DNA of 11,481 nt, taken from positions 1 to 11,481 of the forward strand of contig JBQNAL010000032.1 in assembly GCA_052170475.1 (NCBI GenBank), read 5' to 3'. The DNA comes from CAJPQU01 sp052170475 (GTDB lineage Bacteria > Bacillota > Negativicutes > Selenomonadales > Selenomonadaceae). The notes under the pieces are model-generated. The model saw nothing but the letters and a program-made list of their open reading frames with translations, made no database searches and was not told where the DNA came from. The position numbers were made by a program, and so were the translations under genes. This document shows positions 1 through 6,397 of this stretch, piece after piece. Numbering within the stretch: the stretch's first letter is position 1; each line of letters opens with the position of its first letter.

Positions 1-37
1 AATGTTGTGGATGATATTTTTGTCATACCACAACATT
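1..37 (-). terminator. Hairpin downstream of cydB, cut by the window edge
   Basis: Bases 1-10 (AATGTTGTGG) pair perfectly with 28-37 (CCACAACATT), and the inner ATGA/TCAT can extend the stem with one bulge. It lies about 28 bases past the cydB stop on the minus strand, where a terminator of the cydAB transcript would be expected. Any minus-strand T-run would fall to the left of base 1 and cannot be seen, so it could also be part of a repeat that continues outside the window. Confidence 0.45.
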
Positions 38-64
38 TATGATAGAGCCTATTTTATGGGTAGC

Positions 65-1072
65 TCAATGCTCCATGTCGTGAAGGGTGACGCGCTTTCT
101 AAAGACCCAGTAAGTCCAGCCCTGATAGATGAGAACCACCGGGACGAGGCAGGCGGCGGCGATGGTCATGACGGTCAGGGTGTAGGGCGAGGAAGCGGCG
201 TTGTAGATGGTGAGACTGTACGCCGGATCCATCTTAGAGATCATGAGATTCGGGAAGAGCGCCGCAAAGACGCCCACCGTCGTCAAGACGATAGCGGCGG
301 AGGTGAGGGCAAACGCCGGCGCCGGCCGCCCCGCGAAGAAGAAGGCGTAGCCGACGATGAAGACGACGGCGGCACCGACTAAGAGGAGCGGCGCGACGGT
401 CATGGAGAAGATCTCTGTGCGAACCGCCGTCAAGGCGAGGTACGCGGCGAAGGCGGCGATGGCCACCAGCCCGACGCGCCGTCCCATCCGCGATACCCGC
501 TCCTCCAGCGGGCTGTGCGACAAGCGAAGGAGCAGGAACGCCGCTCCGTGGAAGGAAAACACGGCAAGGAAGGCAAGGCCGCCGACAAGGGTGTAGCCGG
601 ACAAAAGATCCAGCATCTTCCCGATGTAGATCATATTCGCATTGATCTCAAGCCCCACGCAGAGGTTCGTCACCGTGACGCCCCAAAGGAATGCGGGGAG
701 CGCGCTCCCAAAGGAAACCGCCCAATCCCAAAAATTGTGCCACTCCGGGAAGGCGCTGCGGTTTCTCAGCTCAATCCCCGCGCCGCGCAGGATGAGCGCC
801 ATGAGGAGGAGGAAGAGCGGCAGGTAAAACGCGCTGAAGAGCGTGGCGTACACATGGGGAAAGGCGGCGAAGAGCGCTCCCCCCGCCGTGATCATCCACA
901 CTTCGTTGCCGTCCCAGACAGGAGCGATGGTGTGAAGGAGCAGCCGCCGCTCCTTGGCATCGGCGGTGATGAAGGGGGCGAGATGCCCGACGCCGTAATC
1001 AAAGCCCTCCAAGAGGAAAAATCCTGAAAAGAGGACGGTGATGAGGATGAACCAAACGATATTGAGATCCAT
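65..1072 (-). CDS. cydB: Cytochrome bd ubiquinol/menaquinol oxidase subunit II (CydB)
   Basis: Subunit II of the cytochrome bd quinol oxidase, a membrane complex that oxidises quinol and reduces oxygen to water with high affinity. The product is 335 residues, usual for Gram-positive CydB, with about eight or nine hydrophobic segments. Family motifs are visible: LLEGFDYGVG (about 20-29), APVWDGNEVWMI (about 50-61) and ALILRGAGIELR (about 92-103). I place the start at the ATG whose first base is 1072. It overlaps the cydA TGA by one base (TGATG), and a GGAGG ribosome site lies at 1080-1084. An in-frame ATG five codons upstream is itself part of that ribosome site and is unlikely to be used. The overlap implies translational coupling to cydA. 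No cydC or cydD assembly genes are seen before the window ends. Confidence 0.96.
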   Translation of the reverse strand: MDLNIVWFILITVLFSGFFLLEGFDYGVGHLAPFITADAKERRLLLHTIAPVWDGNEVWMITAGGALFAAFPHVYATLFSAFYLPLFLLLMALILRGAGIELRNRSAFPEWHNFWDWAVSFGSALPAFLWGVTVTNLCVGLEINANMIYIGKMLDLLSGYTLVGGLAFLAVFSFHGAAFLLLRLSHSPLEERVSRMGRRVGLVAIAAFAAYLALTAVRTEIFSMTVAPLLLVGAAVVFIVGYAFFFAGRPAPAFALTSAAIVLTTVGVFAALFPNLMISKMDPAYSLTIYNAASSPYTLTVMTIAAACLVPVVLIYQGWTYWVFRKRVTLHDMEH

Positions 1073-2436
1073 CAGATATTCCTCCATTCCTGCGCGTCAG
1101 CGGGCGTCCGGCGGATGTAGCGAAGCGCCACGTAAAGACCGGCGATGGCCAGTACGAAGTAGACGATCGTGTAGCCGACGACGGTGATCAGGACTTCACG
1201 GGCGCTGACCATGGGGGAAAAGCCTTCCGCCGTTTTTTGCAGCCCGTAGACGAGCCACGGCTGGCGCCCCACTTCGGCGATGATCCAGCCGAAGGAATTG
1301 CTGAGGAAGGGCAGCGGCAAGCCTAAAATGGAGAGGCGCAGGAGCCACTTCCATTCCAATTTGCGCCAGCGCATGAAGGCCGCTCCCGCCGCGATGGCCA
1401 AAATCATCCCGCCGGTGGCGAGCATGATGCGAAAGCTCCAAAAGACGAGGGTCACCGGGGGCTGATAGTCATCGGGGCCGTACTGCTTCATGTAGACGTC
1501 CTGAAGTTCCCGCAGTCCCTTGACCTCGCCCGCGGGGCGGTTGTAGAGCATGAAGGAAAGGGCGTACGGCACTTTGATTTCCACGGGATTTTCCTGCTTC
1601 TCCTCGTCGATGACGGCGAAGAGGGCAAAGGGCGCGGGATCGGCGCTCTCCCAAAGCGCTTCCATGGCCGCCAACTTCATCGGTTGCACGCGGCCAATCT
1701 GCTGTGCCTGCATGTGGCCGCTCCCCATCGCCGCCATGAGGCCGACGATGGTGTAGACCGCCGCCGCCCCGAAGCATTTGCGAAACGCCGGCGCCGCGGG
1801 GCCGTTTTGCAGTATCTTATAGGCGCAAATCGCCAAGATGACACAACCGCCCGTCGTCATGCAGGCGAAGAGGGTGTGGCCGAATTGCAAAATGGCGTAA
1901 GGATTCGTGATGAGGGCGAAAAAGTCCGTCATCTCCACGCGCCCGTTCCGAAGGGCGTAGCCGACCGGGTGCTGCATGAAGGAATTGGCCACCAAGATCC
2001 AAAACGCCGAAAGATTGCTGGCCAGCGCCACCATCCAAATGCAGAGACAGTGGAGCTTCGGCGAGAGCTTCTTTCGCCCGAAGACCCAGAGACCCAAAAA
2101 CGTCGATTCCAAGAAGAAGGCCGACAGCGCTTCCAAGGCCAGCGGCGCACCGAAGATGTCCCCCATGAACCGGGCGTATTCCGACCAGTTCATGCCGAAG
2201 TGAAATTCCTGCACGATGCCGGTGACGACACCGAGCCCGAAATTGATGAGGAACACGACGCCGAAAAACTGCACGAGCCCACGACATTCCCGCCGCGTCT
2301 CTTCGTCCTTCGCCTTTAAGGAATACGTCTGGAGCAGCGCCAAAAAGAGCGACAGCCCAAGCGTGATCGGCACGAAGAGGAAATGATACGTCGTGGTGAT
2401 GGCAAACTGCCATCGAGACAGAGTAAGCACATCCAT
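1072..2436 (-). CDS. cydA: Cytochrome bd ubiquinol/menaquinol oxidase subunit I (CydA)
   Basis: Subunit I carries the quinol site and the haems of cytochrome bd. The 454-residue product matches the shorter Q-loop form common in Bacillota; the E. coli protein is about 70 residues longer. Expected ligands and conserved residues are present: His18 (TTYHFLFVP) and His187 (QFGHTLF), equivalents of the E. coli haem ligands His19 and His186; Met338 in FWSFRIM, equivalent of Met393; acidic Glu102 and Glu110 in the LEALSAFFLEST stretch; the Q-loop KLAAME with Lys254 and Glu259; and GRQPW at 390-394. Nothing looks broken. The ATG at 2436 is preceded by an AAGAAGGG ribosome site. It is the first gene of the cydAB transcript, with a promoter about 46 bases upstream. 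The enzyme supports respiration at low oxygen and tolerance of oxidative or sulfide stress. Confidence 0.97.
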   Translation of the reverse strand: MDVLTLSRWQFAITTTYHFLFVPITLGLSLFLALLQTYSLKAKDEETRRECRGLVQFFGVVFLINFGLGVVTGIVQEFHFGMNWSEYARFMGDIFGAPLALEALSAFFLESTFLGLWVFGRKKLSPKLHCLCIWMVALASNLSAFWILVANSFMQHPVGYALRNGRVEMTDFFALITNPYAILQFGHTLFACMTTGGCVILAICAYKILQNGPAAPAFRKCFGAAAVYTIVGLMAAMGSGHMQAQQIGRVQPMKLAAMEALWESADPAPFALFAVIDEEKQENPVEIKVPYALSFMLYNRPAGEVKGLRELQDVYMKQYGPDDYQPPVTLVFWSFRIMLATGGMILAIAAGAAFMRWRKLEWKWLLRLSILGLPLPFLSNSFGWIIAEVGRQPWLVYGLQKTAEGFSPMVSAREVLITVVGYTIVYFVLAIAGLYVALRYIRRTPADAQEWRNI

Positions 2437-2481
2437 AATAGCCCTTCTTTCGTCGAGTTCTTTTCATCTTACCTGCCTCTA

Positions 2482-2510
2482 ATTATAAAACGCCGGTGAA
2501 ATAAATTCAA
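2482..2510 (-). promoter_or_regulatory. Predicted sigma-A-type promoter of cydAB
   Basis: Read on the minus strand, a -35 TTGAAT (2510-2505) is followed by exactly 17 bases and a perfect -10 TATAAT (2487-2482). Transcription would start near 2475, giving a leader of about 40 bases to cydA. A small dyad TGAA-N5-TTCA (2497-2509) overlaps the -35 end and spacer; it resembles half-sites of redox regulators such as Rex but has the wrong centre spacing, so no regulator is assigned. Confidence 0.7.
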
Positions 2511-2561
2511 TCTTTTATTGGATTTTAATCGTTTCGCCCCGTATGCGATGTGCCGCAAAGA

Positions 2562-2825
2562 TCAGCGCTGCGCCGCTTCTTCAATCGGCCGACTGCATGA
2601 ATAGAGGTGTTCCGGTGCAATATCTACCTCATCGTTCCAAATGACCGTGCCGTATGCCGCCTTCGCCCGCAGAAAAAAAGAGAGACTCCGGAGCGGGGCA
2701 AACCCTGCTTTTGCGAGAAGTTGGTGTGCATCGTAGAGACGCTTTTCACCGCCCGAAAACGTAATGCACAGCGTATAATCACGATGCGCTTCTACGTCCT
2801 CCACTACCCATGCCGGTTGTTTCAT
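2562..2825 (-). CDS. DUF2442 domain protein
   Basis: A small protein of 87 residues that matches the DUF2442 pattern as I know it: an N-terminal strand (PAWVVEDVEA), DYTLCITFSGGEKRLYD (about 17-32), a leucine-rich turn with SLSFF, then GTVIWNDEVDIAPEHLY (about 59-75). The biochemical function of the family is not established. I start it at the ATG at 2825 rather than the GTG one codon earlier, because the GGAGGG ribosome site (2838-2833) is then seven bases away. It follows the DUF4160 gene after 18 bases and is surely co-transcribed with it. No clear terminator separates it from the cydAB promoter, so read-through is possible. Some such pairs have been suggested as toxin-antitoxin-like modules; that is inference and nothing here proves it. 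Confidence 0.82.
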   Translation of the reverse strand: MKQPAWVVEDVEAHRDYTLCITFSGGEKRLYDAHQLLAKAGFAPLRSLSFFLRAKAAYGTVIWNDEVDIAPEHLYSCSRPIEEAAQR

Positions 2826-2843
2826 CACAGTACCCTCCTGTCC

Positions 2844-3104
2844 TCAGCGCAATGGTGCAATCTTATACAGGGGCTGCTCACTCATGGCAAGCTCCCAGTT
2901 GGCAAGAAGCTCTTCCCGATGCAATTCCACCCAAGCGGCGATGAGTTTCGTCTGCTTTCTTGGCATATTCCCTTCGGTGAGATCCCCCTCCAAATTAAAA
3001 ACCGCATGATGCCCCTGATACGTCGCATGAAAATGAGGCAGGTTATGTTCGCCGGTATTATACATGCGAATGATAATGCCAAAAAACATGGAAATGGTCG
3101 GCAT
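2844..3104 (-). CDS. DUF4160 domain protein
   Basis: An 86-residue protein with the hallmarks of DUF4160: PTISMFFGIIIRMY at the start, then EHNLPHFHATYQG (about 19-31) with His20, His24 and His26, then a C-terminal EL..NWELA helix. The histidine cluster is the most conserved part of the family and might bind a metal or a nucleotide, but its role is unknown. The start is the ATG at 3104, with AGGAGGG (3118-3112) seven bases upstream; a longer reading frame beginning at 3134 ignores this ribosome site. It is the first gene of a two-gene unit with the DUF2442 protein. DUF4160 and DUF2442 genes are commonly adjacent in bacteria, which suggests that the two proteins act together. Confidence 0.82.
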   Translation of the reverse strand: MPTISMFFGIIIRMYNTGEHNLPHFHATYQGHHAVFNLEGDLTEGNMPRKQTKLIAAWVELHREELLANWELAMSEQPLYKIAPLR

Positions 3105-3149
3105 ATCGCATCCCTCCTGATCGGTACATCGCATTTTTCTTCCAATGAT

Positions 3150-3178
3150 ATTATATTTTCATCCTCGCGGATTGGCAA
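3150..3178 (-). promoter_or_regulatory. Predicted promoter of the DUF4160-DUF2442 unit
   Basis: On the minus strand, TTGCCA (3178-3173) is followed by 17 bases and a perfect TATAAT (3155-3150). The expected start is near 3143, about 40 bases before the DUF4160 ATG. Its -35 lies about 46 bases from the -35 of the divergent rny promoter, so the two back-to-back promoters share one short control region. Confidence 0.75.
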
Positions 3179-3223
3179 GCGCTTCTCAAACGCCCACGCC
3201 CTTTCCGTGCCGTCCGGCTTGCC

Positions 3224-3252
3224 TTGACAGTTTTCGGAAAAATCATTACAAT
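3224..3252 (+). promoter_or_regulatory. Predicted sigma-A-type promoter of rny
   Basis: A perfect -35 TTGACA (3224-3229) is followed by 17 bases and TACAAT (3247-3252), one mismatch from consensus. Transcription should start near 3259, leaving a leader of about 70 bases. GTATGT (3255-3260) and ACATAC (3272-3277) form a six-base dyad over the start site, followed by a T-run at 3283-3288. It could be an operator or a weak hairpin. Confidence 0.75.
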
Positions 3253-3326
3253 AAGTATGTATAGTTATGCCACATACGATCATTTTTTGTTAAGTACAGC
3301 AATGAAACCATGAAAAAATCAAAAAA

Positions 3327-3333
3327 GGGAGGT
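3327..3333 (+). promoter_or_regulatory. Ribosome binding site of rny, overlapping the first possible GTG start
   Basis: GGGAGGT is a very strong Shine-Dalgarno sequence, but the only in-frame GTG (3332) overlaps it. Candidate codons at a workable distance are ATT (3338, five bases from GGAGG) and ATC (3341, eight bases). The next standard start is TTG at 3350, 17 bases away. There is no ATG in frame until Met24. This site decides the start and points to an unusual initiation codon or a base error. Confidence 0.6.
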
Positions 3334-4876
3334 GCGTATTATCGTTGAATTGTCATTGGCGGTAATATTAGCGGTCATCGTTGGCGCGGGCGGCGGCTAC
3401 ATGGTGCGAAAGCAGCAGGCCGAAGGGAAGATCGGATCGGCGGAAGAAGAAGCGAAGCGCATTGTAGCGGACGCGGAGAGTAAGGGCGAAGCAAAAAAGA
3501 AAGAGGCGCTCTTGGAAGCGAAAGAAGAGATCCAGCGCCAGCGTCTGGAACTCGATCGAGATACAAAGGAGCGGCGCGGGGAGATCGCCCGGCAGGAACG
3601 CCGTTTGAGCCAAAAAGAAGAAAACTTGGATCGTAAATTGGAGACCCTCGAAAAGAAAGAGGAAACGCTCCTCCAGCGCGACGAGGAACTTCTCAAAGAG
3701 CGCGAGACCATCGCGGCGCTTCACGAAAAGCAAAAGACGGAGCTGGAGCGCATCGCGAGCCTGACGACGGAAGAGGCCAAGGCCATGCTGCTGTCGGAGG
3801 CGGAGGACGAACTGCGCCACGAAAAAGCCAAGATGATCAAAGAGTACGAGCAGCAGGCGAAGGACGAGGCCGACAAGAAGGCGCGCGACATCGTGTCCCA
3901 GGCCATCCAGCGCTGCGCGGCGGATCATGTGGCGGAGACGACGGTATCGGTGGTAGCGCTCCCGAGCGACGAGATGAAGGGGCGCATCATTGGCCGCGAA
4001 GGGCGCAACATTCGCGCGTTGGAAACCCTCACCGGGGTGGATCTCATCATCGACGACACGCCGGAAGCGGTCATCCTGTCCGGCTTTGACCCGGTGCGCC
4101 GGGAGATCGCGCGCATCGCCTTGGAAAAGCTCATCACCGACGGGCGCATCCATCCGGCGCGGATCGAGGAAATGGTGGACAAGGCGAAGCGGGAAGTGGA
4201 TCAGCGCATCAAGGAAGCCGGTGAGCAGGCGACCTTCGATACGGGGGTGCACGGACTGCACCCGGAGGTCATCCGGCTCTTGGGACGGCTGAAATACCGC
4301 ACCAGCTACGGGCAAAACGTGCTGAACCACTCCATCGAGGTGTCCCATTTGGCGGGCGTCATGGCCGCCGAGCTGGGCGTCGATGTGATGCTCGCGAAGC
4401 GCGGCGGTCTCCTCCACGACATTGGAAAATCGATCGACCGCGAAGGGGAAGGCACCCATGTGACCATCGGCGTTGACATCGCCAAGAAATATCGTGAATC
4501 GAAGGAAGTCATCAACGCCATCGCCGCCCATCACGGCGACGAAGAGGCGACAACGGTGGAGGCCGTCTTGGTGGCGGCGGCGGACGCCATTTCCGCTGCA
4601 CGCCCCGGCGCGCGGCGGGAAAGTTTAGAATCGTATCTGAAGCGTCTCACCCGCTTGGAGGAGATCGCCAAGAGCTTTGACGGCGTCGATAGCTGCTACG
4701 CCATCCAAGCCGGGCGCGAGATCCGCGTGATGGTGAAGCCGGACAAGGTGGACGATGTGGCGTCCATCACCTTGGCGCACGACATCGCCAAGAAGATCGA
4801 GGCAGAGCTGGAATATCCCGGCCAGATCAAGACGACGATCATTCGGGAGACGCGCGTGGTTGACTATGCGAAATAA
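3332..4876 (+). CDS. rny: Ribonuclease Y
   Basis: Membrane-anchored endoribonuclease that starts bulk mRNA decay in many Bacillota. The 514-residue product (about 520 in Bacillus subtilis) shows the full architecture: one transmembrane segment (about 4-23), a long charged coiled coil (about 30-190), a KH RNA-binding domain with GXXG as GREG (221-224, in KGRIIGREGRNIR), and an HD hydrolase domain with His333 (LNHSIEV), His362-Asp363 (LLHDIGK) and HHGDEE (400-405). The C-terminus IIRETRVVDYAK is nearly the same as in Bacillus. The start is uncertain: the frame opens with GTG at 3332, which overlaps its own ribosome site, and true initiation may be at ATT 3338, ATC 3341 or TTG 3350. Each alternative keeps the membrane anchor largely intact. 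The gene has its own promoter and ends in an intrinsic terminator. Confidence 0.96.
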   Translation: MRIIVELSLAVILAVIVGAGGGYMVRKQQAEGKIGSAEEEAKRIVADAESKGEAKKKEALLEAKEEIQRQRLELDRDTKERRGEIARQERRLSQKEENLDRKLETLEKKEETLLQRDEELLKERETIAALHEKQKTELERIASLTTEEAKAMLLSEAEDELRHEKAKMIKEYEQQAKDEADKKARDIVSQAIQRCAADHVAETTVSVVALPSDEMKGRIIGREGRNIRALETLTGVDLIIDDTPEAVILSGFDPVRREIARIALEKLITDGRIHPARIEEMVDKAKREVDQRIKEAGEQATFDTGVHGLHPEVIRLLGRLKYRTSYGQNVLNHSIEVSHLAGVMAAELGVDVMLAKRGGLLHDIGKSIDREGEGTHVTIGVDIAKKYRESKEVINAIAAHHGDEEATTVEAVLVAAADAISAARPGARRESLESYLKRLTRLEEIAKSFDGVDSCYAIQAGREIRVMVKPDKVDDVASITLAHDIAKKIEAELEYPGQIKTTIIRETRVVDYAK

Positions 4877-4888
4877 AAGGTATATAGT
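4860..4888 (+). promoter_or_regulatory. Predicted promoter overlapping the end of rny
   Basis: TTGACT (4860-4865), 17 bases, then TATAGT (4883-4888): each box has one mismatch to consensus. It spans the rny stop codon (4874-4876). A start near 4895 would lie only about 15 bases before the terminator hairpin, so the product would be a transcript of about 55 bases, or a longer one when termination fails and the downstream gene, ymdB and the exporter are read. Confidence 0.5.
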
Positions 4889-4909
4889 ATAAGTAAGGCA
4901 AGGACTTTC

Positions 4910-4950
4910 GGAGGATGTTGTAAAGATCATTTGCAACATCCTCCTTTTTT
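4910..4950 (+). terminator. Intrinsic terminator after rny (possible attenuator)
   Basis: GGAGGATGTTG (4910-4920) pairs perfectly with CAACATCCTCC (4934-4944). The stem extends inward by a T-G and three A-T pairs to a five-base loop, and six T residues follow (4945-4950). This is a textbook Rho-independent terminator. It sits between rny and the next gene and directly after a second promoter. Confidence 0.9.
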
Positions 4951-4972
4951 CCGCAAGGGTACACCCTCGCGG
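4951..4972 (+). other. Small hairpin in the leader of the unknown 173-residue gene
   Basis: CCGC and AGGG pair with CCCT and GCGG around a four-base TACA loop, with one A-C mismatch. It begins immediately after the T-run of the rny terminator and ends 10 bases before the GGAGG of the next gene. It may tune translation or be the structured start of a processed transcript. No known RNA family was recognised. Confidence 0.4.
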
Positions 4973-4995
4973 CCGATGGAACGGAGGTGGAGCCG

Positions 4996-5517
4996 GTGGG
5001 CTTTCGCAGAGGAAAAAAGCCGAATATGGACGGAGTCAATCTGTTGGTTTCCATTTTAGTGTGCTACCCGGAGATCGGCACGGTGAGCTACGAGCCGGGA
5101 GACGACGCCCTGCACTTTGCCTTCCCCCTGCGTGAGGTGCCGCAGCGAGCAGCCTATGAGACGGTCGGAACGCTCATCAAGGAGAGCATCCTGACGTACC
5201 ACAGCCTTGAAGGCTACGACGGCTCCCGCATTGAAATCTTCTTGGAGGGGCAGGGGCATACGGCATTTTTCCACATCATCCGCGACATGCGCTCCATCTC
5301 CCAAGGGGAGATCAGCATGATCGCGACCATCATGCGAGAACACTTCGGCGACATCCTCATCCGCGATCCCGACAGCGAGCCGGAAGAGGTGGAGCTTGAC
5401 ATCGCGGCGCACGAGGAGGCCATCGACCACATGATCGGCACCTTGAAGTTCGCCCGCGTACAGAATCGGATGATCGGCATCCGCGAGGAAGGCCGCGTCT
5501 TAGTCTTCAATAAGTGA
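4996..5517 (+). CDS. Conserved-looking protein of unknown function between rny and ymdB
   Basis: I do not recognise this family. The product is about 173 residues, soluble and acidic, with no signal peptide, clear membrane segment or known catalytic motif. It begins with a short basic stretch (GFRRGKK), then alternates hydrophobic strands and helices (VNLLVSILVCYPEIGTVSY, YETVGTLIKESILTYHSL, RIEIFLEGQGHTAFFHIIRD), an acidic linker (SEPEEVELD) and a C-terminal helix-strand. The start is placed at GTG 4996, eight bases after GGAGG (4983-4987). GTG 4987 overlaps that site, and ATG 5026 is a later alternative with a weaker AGAGGA. The stop codon is ten bases from the ymdB start, so the two are co-transcribed and probably coupled. 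The context suggests a role connected with RNA decay or YmdB signalling, but that is only inference. Confidence 0.85.
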   Translation: MGFRRGKKPNMDGVNLLVSILVCYPEIGTVSYEPGDDALHFAFPLREVPQRAAYETVGTLIKESILTYHSLEGYDGSRIEIFLEGQGHTAFFHIIRDMRSISQGEISMIATIMREHFGDILIRDPDSEPEEVELDIAAHEEAIDHMIGTLKFARVQNRMIGIREEGRVLVFNK

Positions 5518-5527
5518 GGGATACCAC

Positions 5528-6313
5528 TTGCGCATTTTAATGATCGGCGATGTCATCGGCCGCCCCGGCAGGGCGGCCTTTGCTAAGTATACGCCGCGGC
5601 TGCGGCGGGAAAAAGGCGTAGATCTCGTCGTCGTAAACGGGGAAAACGCCGCCGGGGGCAAGGGGCTGACCCGCGCCGCCTTTGACGAGCTCCTGCGGGG
5701 CGGCGCGGACGTCGTCACCAGCGGCAACCACATCTGGGACAAAAAAGAAGTCCGCGACATCATCGACGCGGAACCTTATCTCATCCGCCCGGGCAATTAT
5801 CCAGAGGGCGCACCGGGGCGCGGCTGGTGCGCCTATCCCCTGCGCACGAAAACCGTGGGCGTCATGAACCTTTCGGGGCGGGCGTTCATGCCGCCAATGG
5901 ACTGTCCCTTTCAAAAGGTCGAGGTGCTGCTGCGGGAGATGAAAGACGCGGCGGACATCCTGCTCTTAGATTTCCACGCCGAAACGACGTCGGAAAAAAT
6001 GGCCATGGCGTGGTACTTGGACGGGCGCGTGAACGCGGTGGTGGGCACGCACACCCACATCCAGACCGCCGACGAGCGCATTTTGCCCAAGGGGACGGCC
6101 TACATCAGCGATTTGGGCATGACGGGGCCATGGAATTCCGTCTTGGGCGTCAAGACGGAGGCCATCCTGCAAAAGCTCACCACAGGTCTGCCCGTCCGCT
6201 TTGAGGTGGCGGAAGGCGCGGCGGTATATTCCGGCGTTCTCCTCACCATCGACGACGCTTCAAACCGAACGACGGCCATCGAGCGCATTATGATCCGCGA
6301 AGCGGAAAGATAA
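5528..6313 (+). CDS. ymdB: YmdB-family metallophosphoesterase (TIGR00282 type)
   Basis: A 261-residue calcineurin-like phosphoesterase of the YmdB family; in Bacillus subtilis YmdB hydrolyses cyclic nucleotides, affects biofilm versus motility, and lies just downstream of rny. All expected metal ligands are present: Asp8 (MIGDVIGRPGR), Glu39-Asn40 (VVNGENAAGGKG), Asn67-His68 (SGNHIWD), His150 (LDFHAETTSEK) and His175/His177 (VGTHTHIQTADE), followed by the SDLGMTGPWNSVLG signature (about 194-207). It starts with TTG at 5528, supported by GAGGG seven bases upstream, and the protein then opens MRILMIGDVIG as is normal for the family. It follows the unknown protein after ten bases and precedes the exporter gene. 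No defect is seen. Confidence 0.95.
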   Translation: MRILMIGDVIGRPGRAAFAKYTPRLRREKGVDLVVVNGENAAGGKGLTRAAFDELLRGGADVVTSGNHIWDKKEVRDIIDAEPYLIRPGNYPEGAPGRGWCAYPLRTKTVGVMNLSGRAFMPPMDCPFQKVEVLLREMKDAADILLLDFHAETTSEKMAMAWYLDGRVNAVVGTHTHIQTADERILPKGTAYISDLGMTGPWNSVLGVKTEAILQKLTTGLPVRFEVAEGAAVYSGVLLTIDDASNRTTAIERIMIREAER

Positions 6314-6345
6314 CATTTAGAGGGCGCCAGTGCGGCGGCTTTTGG

Positions 6346-6376
6346 GGAAGCACGGATCAAATGAATCCGTGCTTCC
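6346..6376 (+). terminator. Hairpin between ymdB and the exporter gene
   Basis: GGAAGCACGGAT (6346-6357) pairs perfectly with ATCCGTGCTTCC (6365-6376) around a seven-base loop. Only three T residues follow, so it is a poor intrinsic terminator. It ends about ten bases before the exporter GGAGG, so partial termination, RNA stabilisation or leader control of the exporter are all possible. No promoter is evident between it and ymdB. Confidence 0.55.
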
Positions 6377-6397
6377 TTTGCCCGGGGAGGAATTTTT

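Noticed and set aside
1..37. Inverted repeat at the left edge as an insertion-sequence end
   Set aside because: There is no transposase, no second copy and no target duplication in the window; a terminator after cydB explains it more simply.
2..382. Open frame on the plus strand opposite cydB (126 codons)
   Set aside because: It is antisense to a clearly conserved gene, has low-complexity Arg/Asp/Gly-rich composition, and lacks a ribosome site.
2497..2509. TGAA-N5-TTCA dyad in the cydAB promoter as a Rex site
   Set aside because: Rex sites have TTGTGAA-N4-TTCACAA; here the centre is five bases and the outer bases do not match. It is too weak to assign.
3368..4534. Long minus-strand open frame (388 codons) opposite rny
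   Set aside because: It mirrors the GC-rich codons and coiled-coil bias of rny; its composition (Leu/Arg/His/Phe runs) is typical of a shadow frame and there is no start context.
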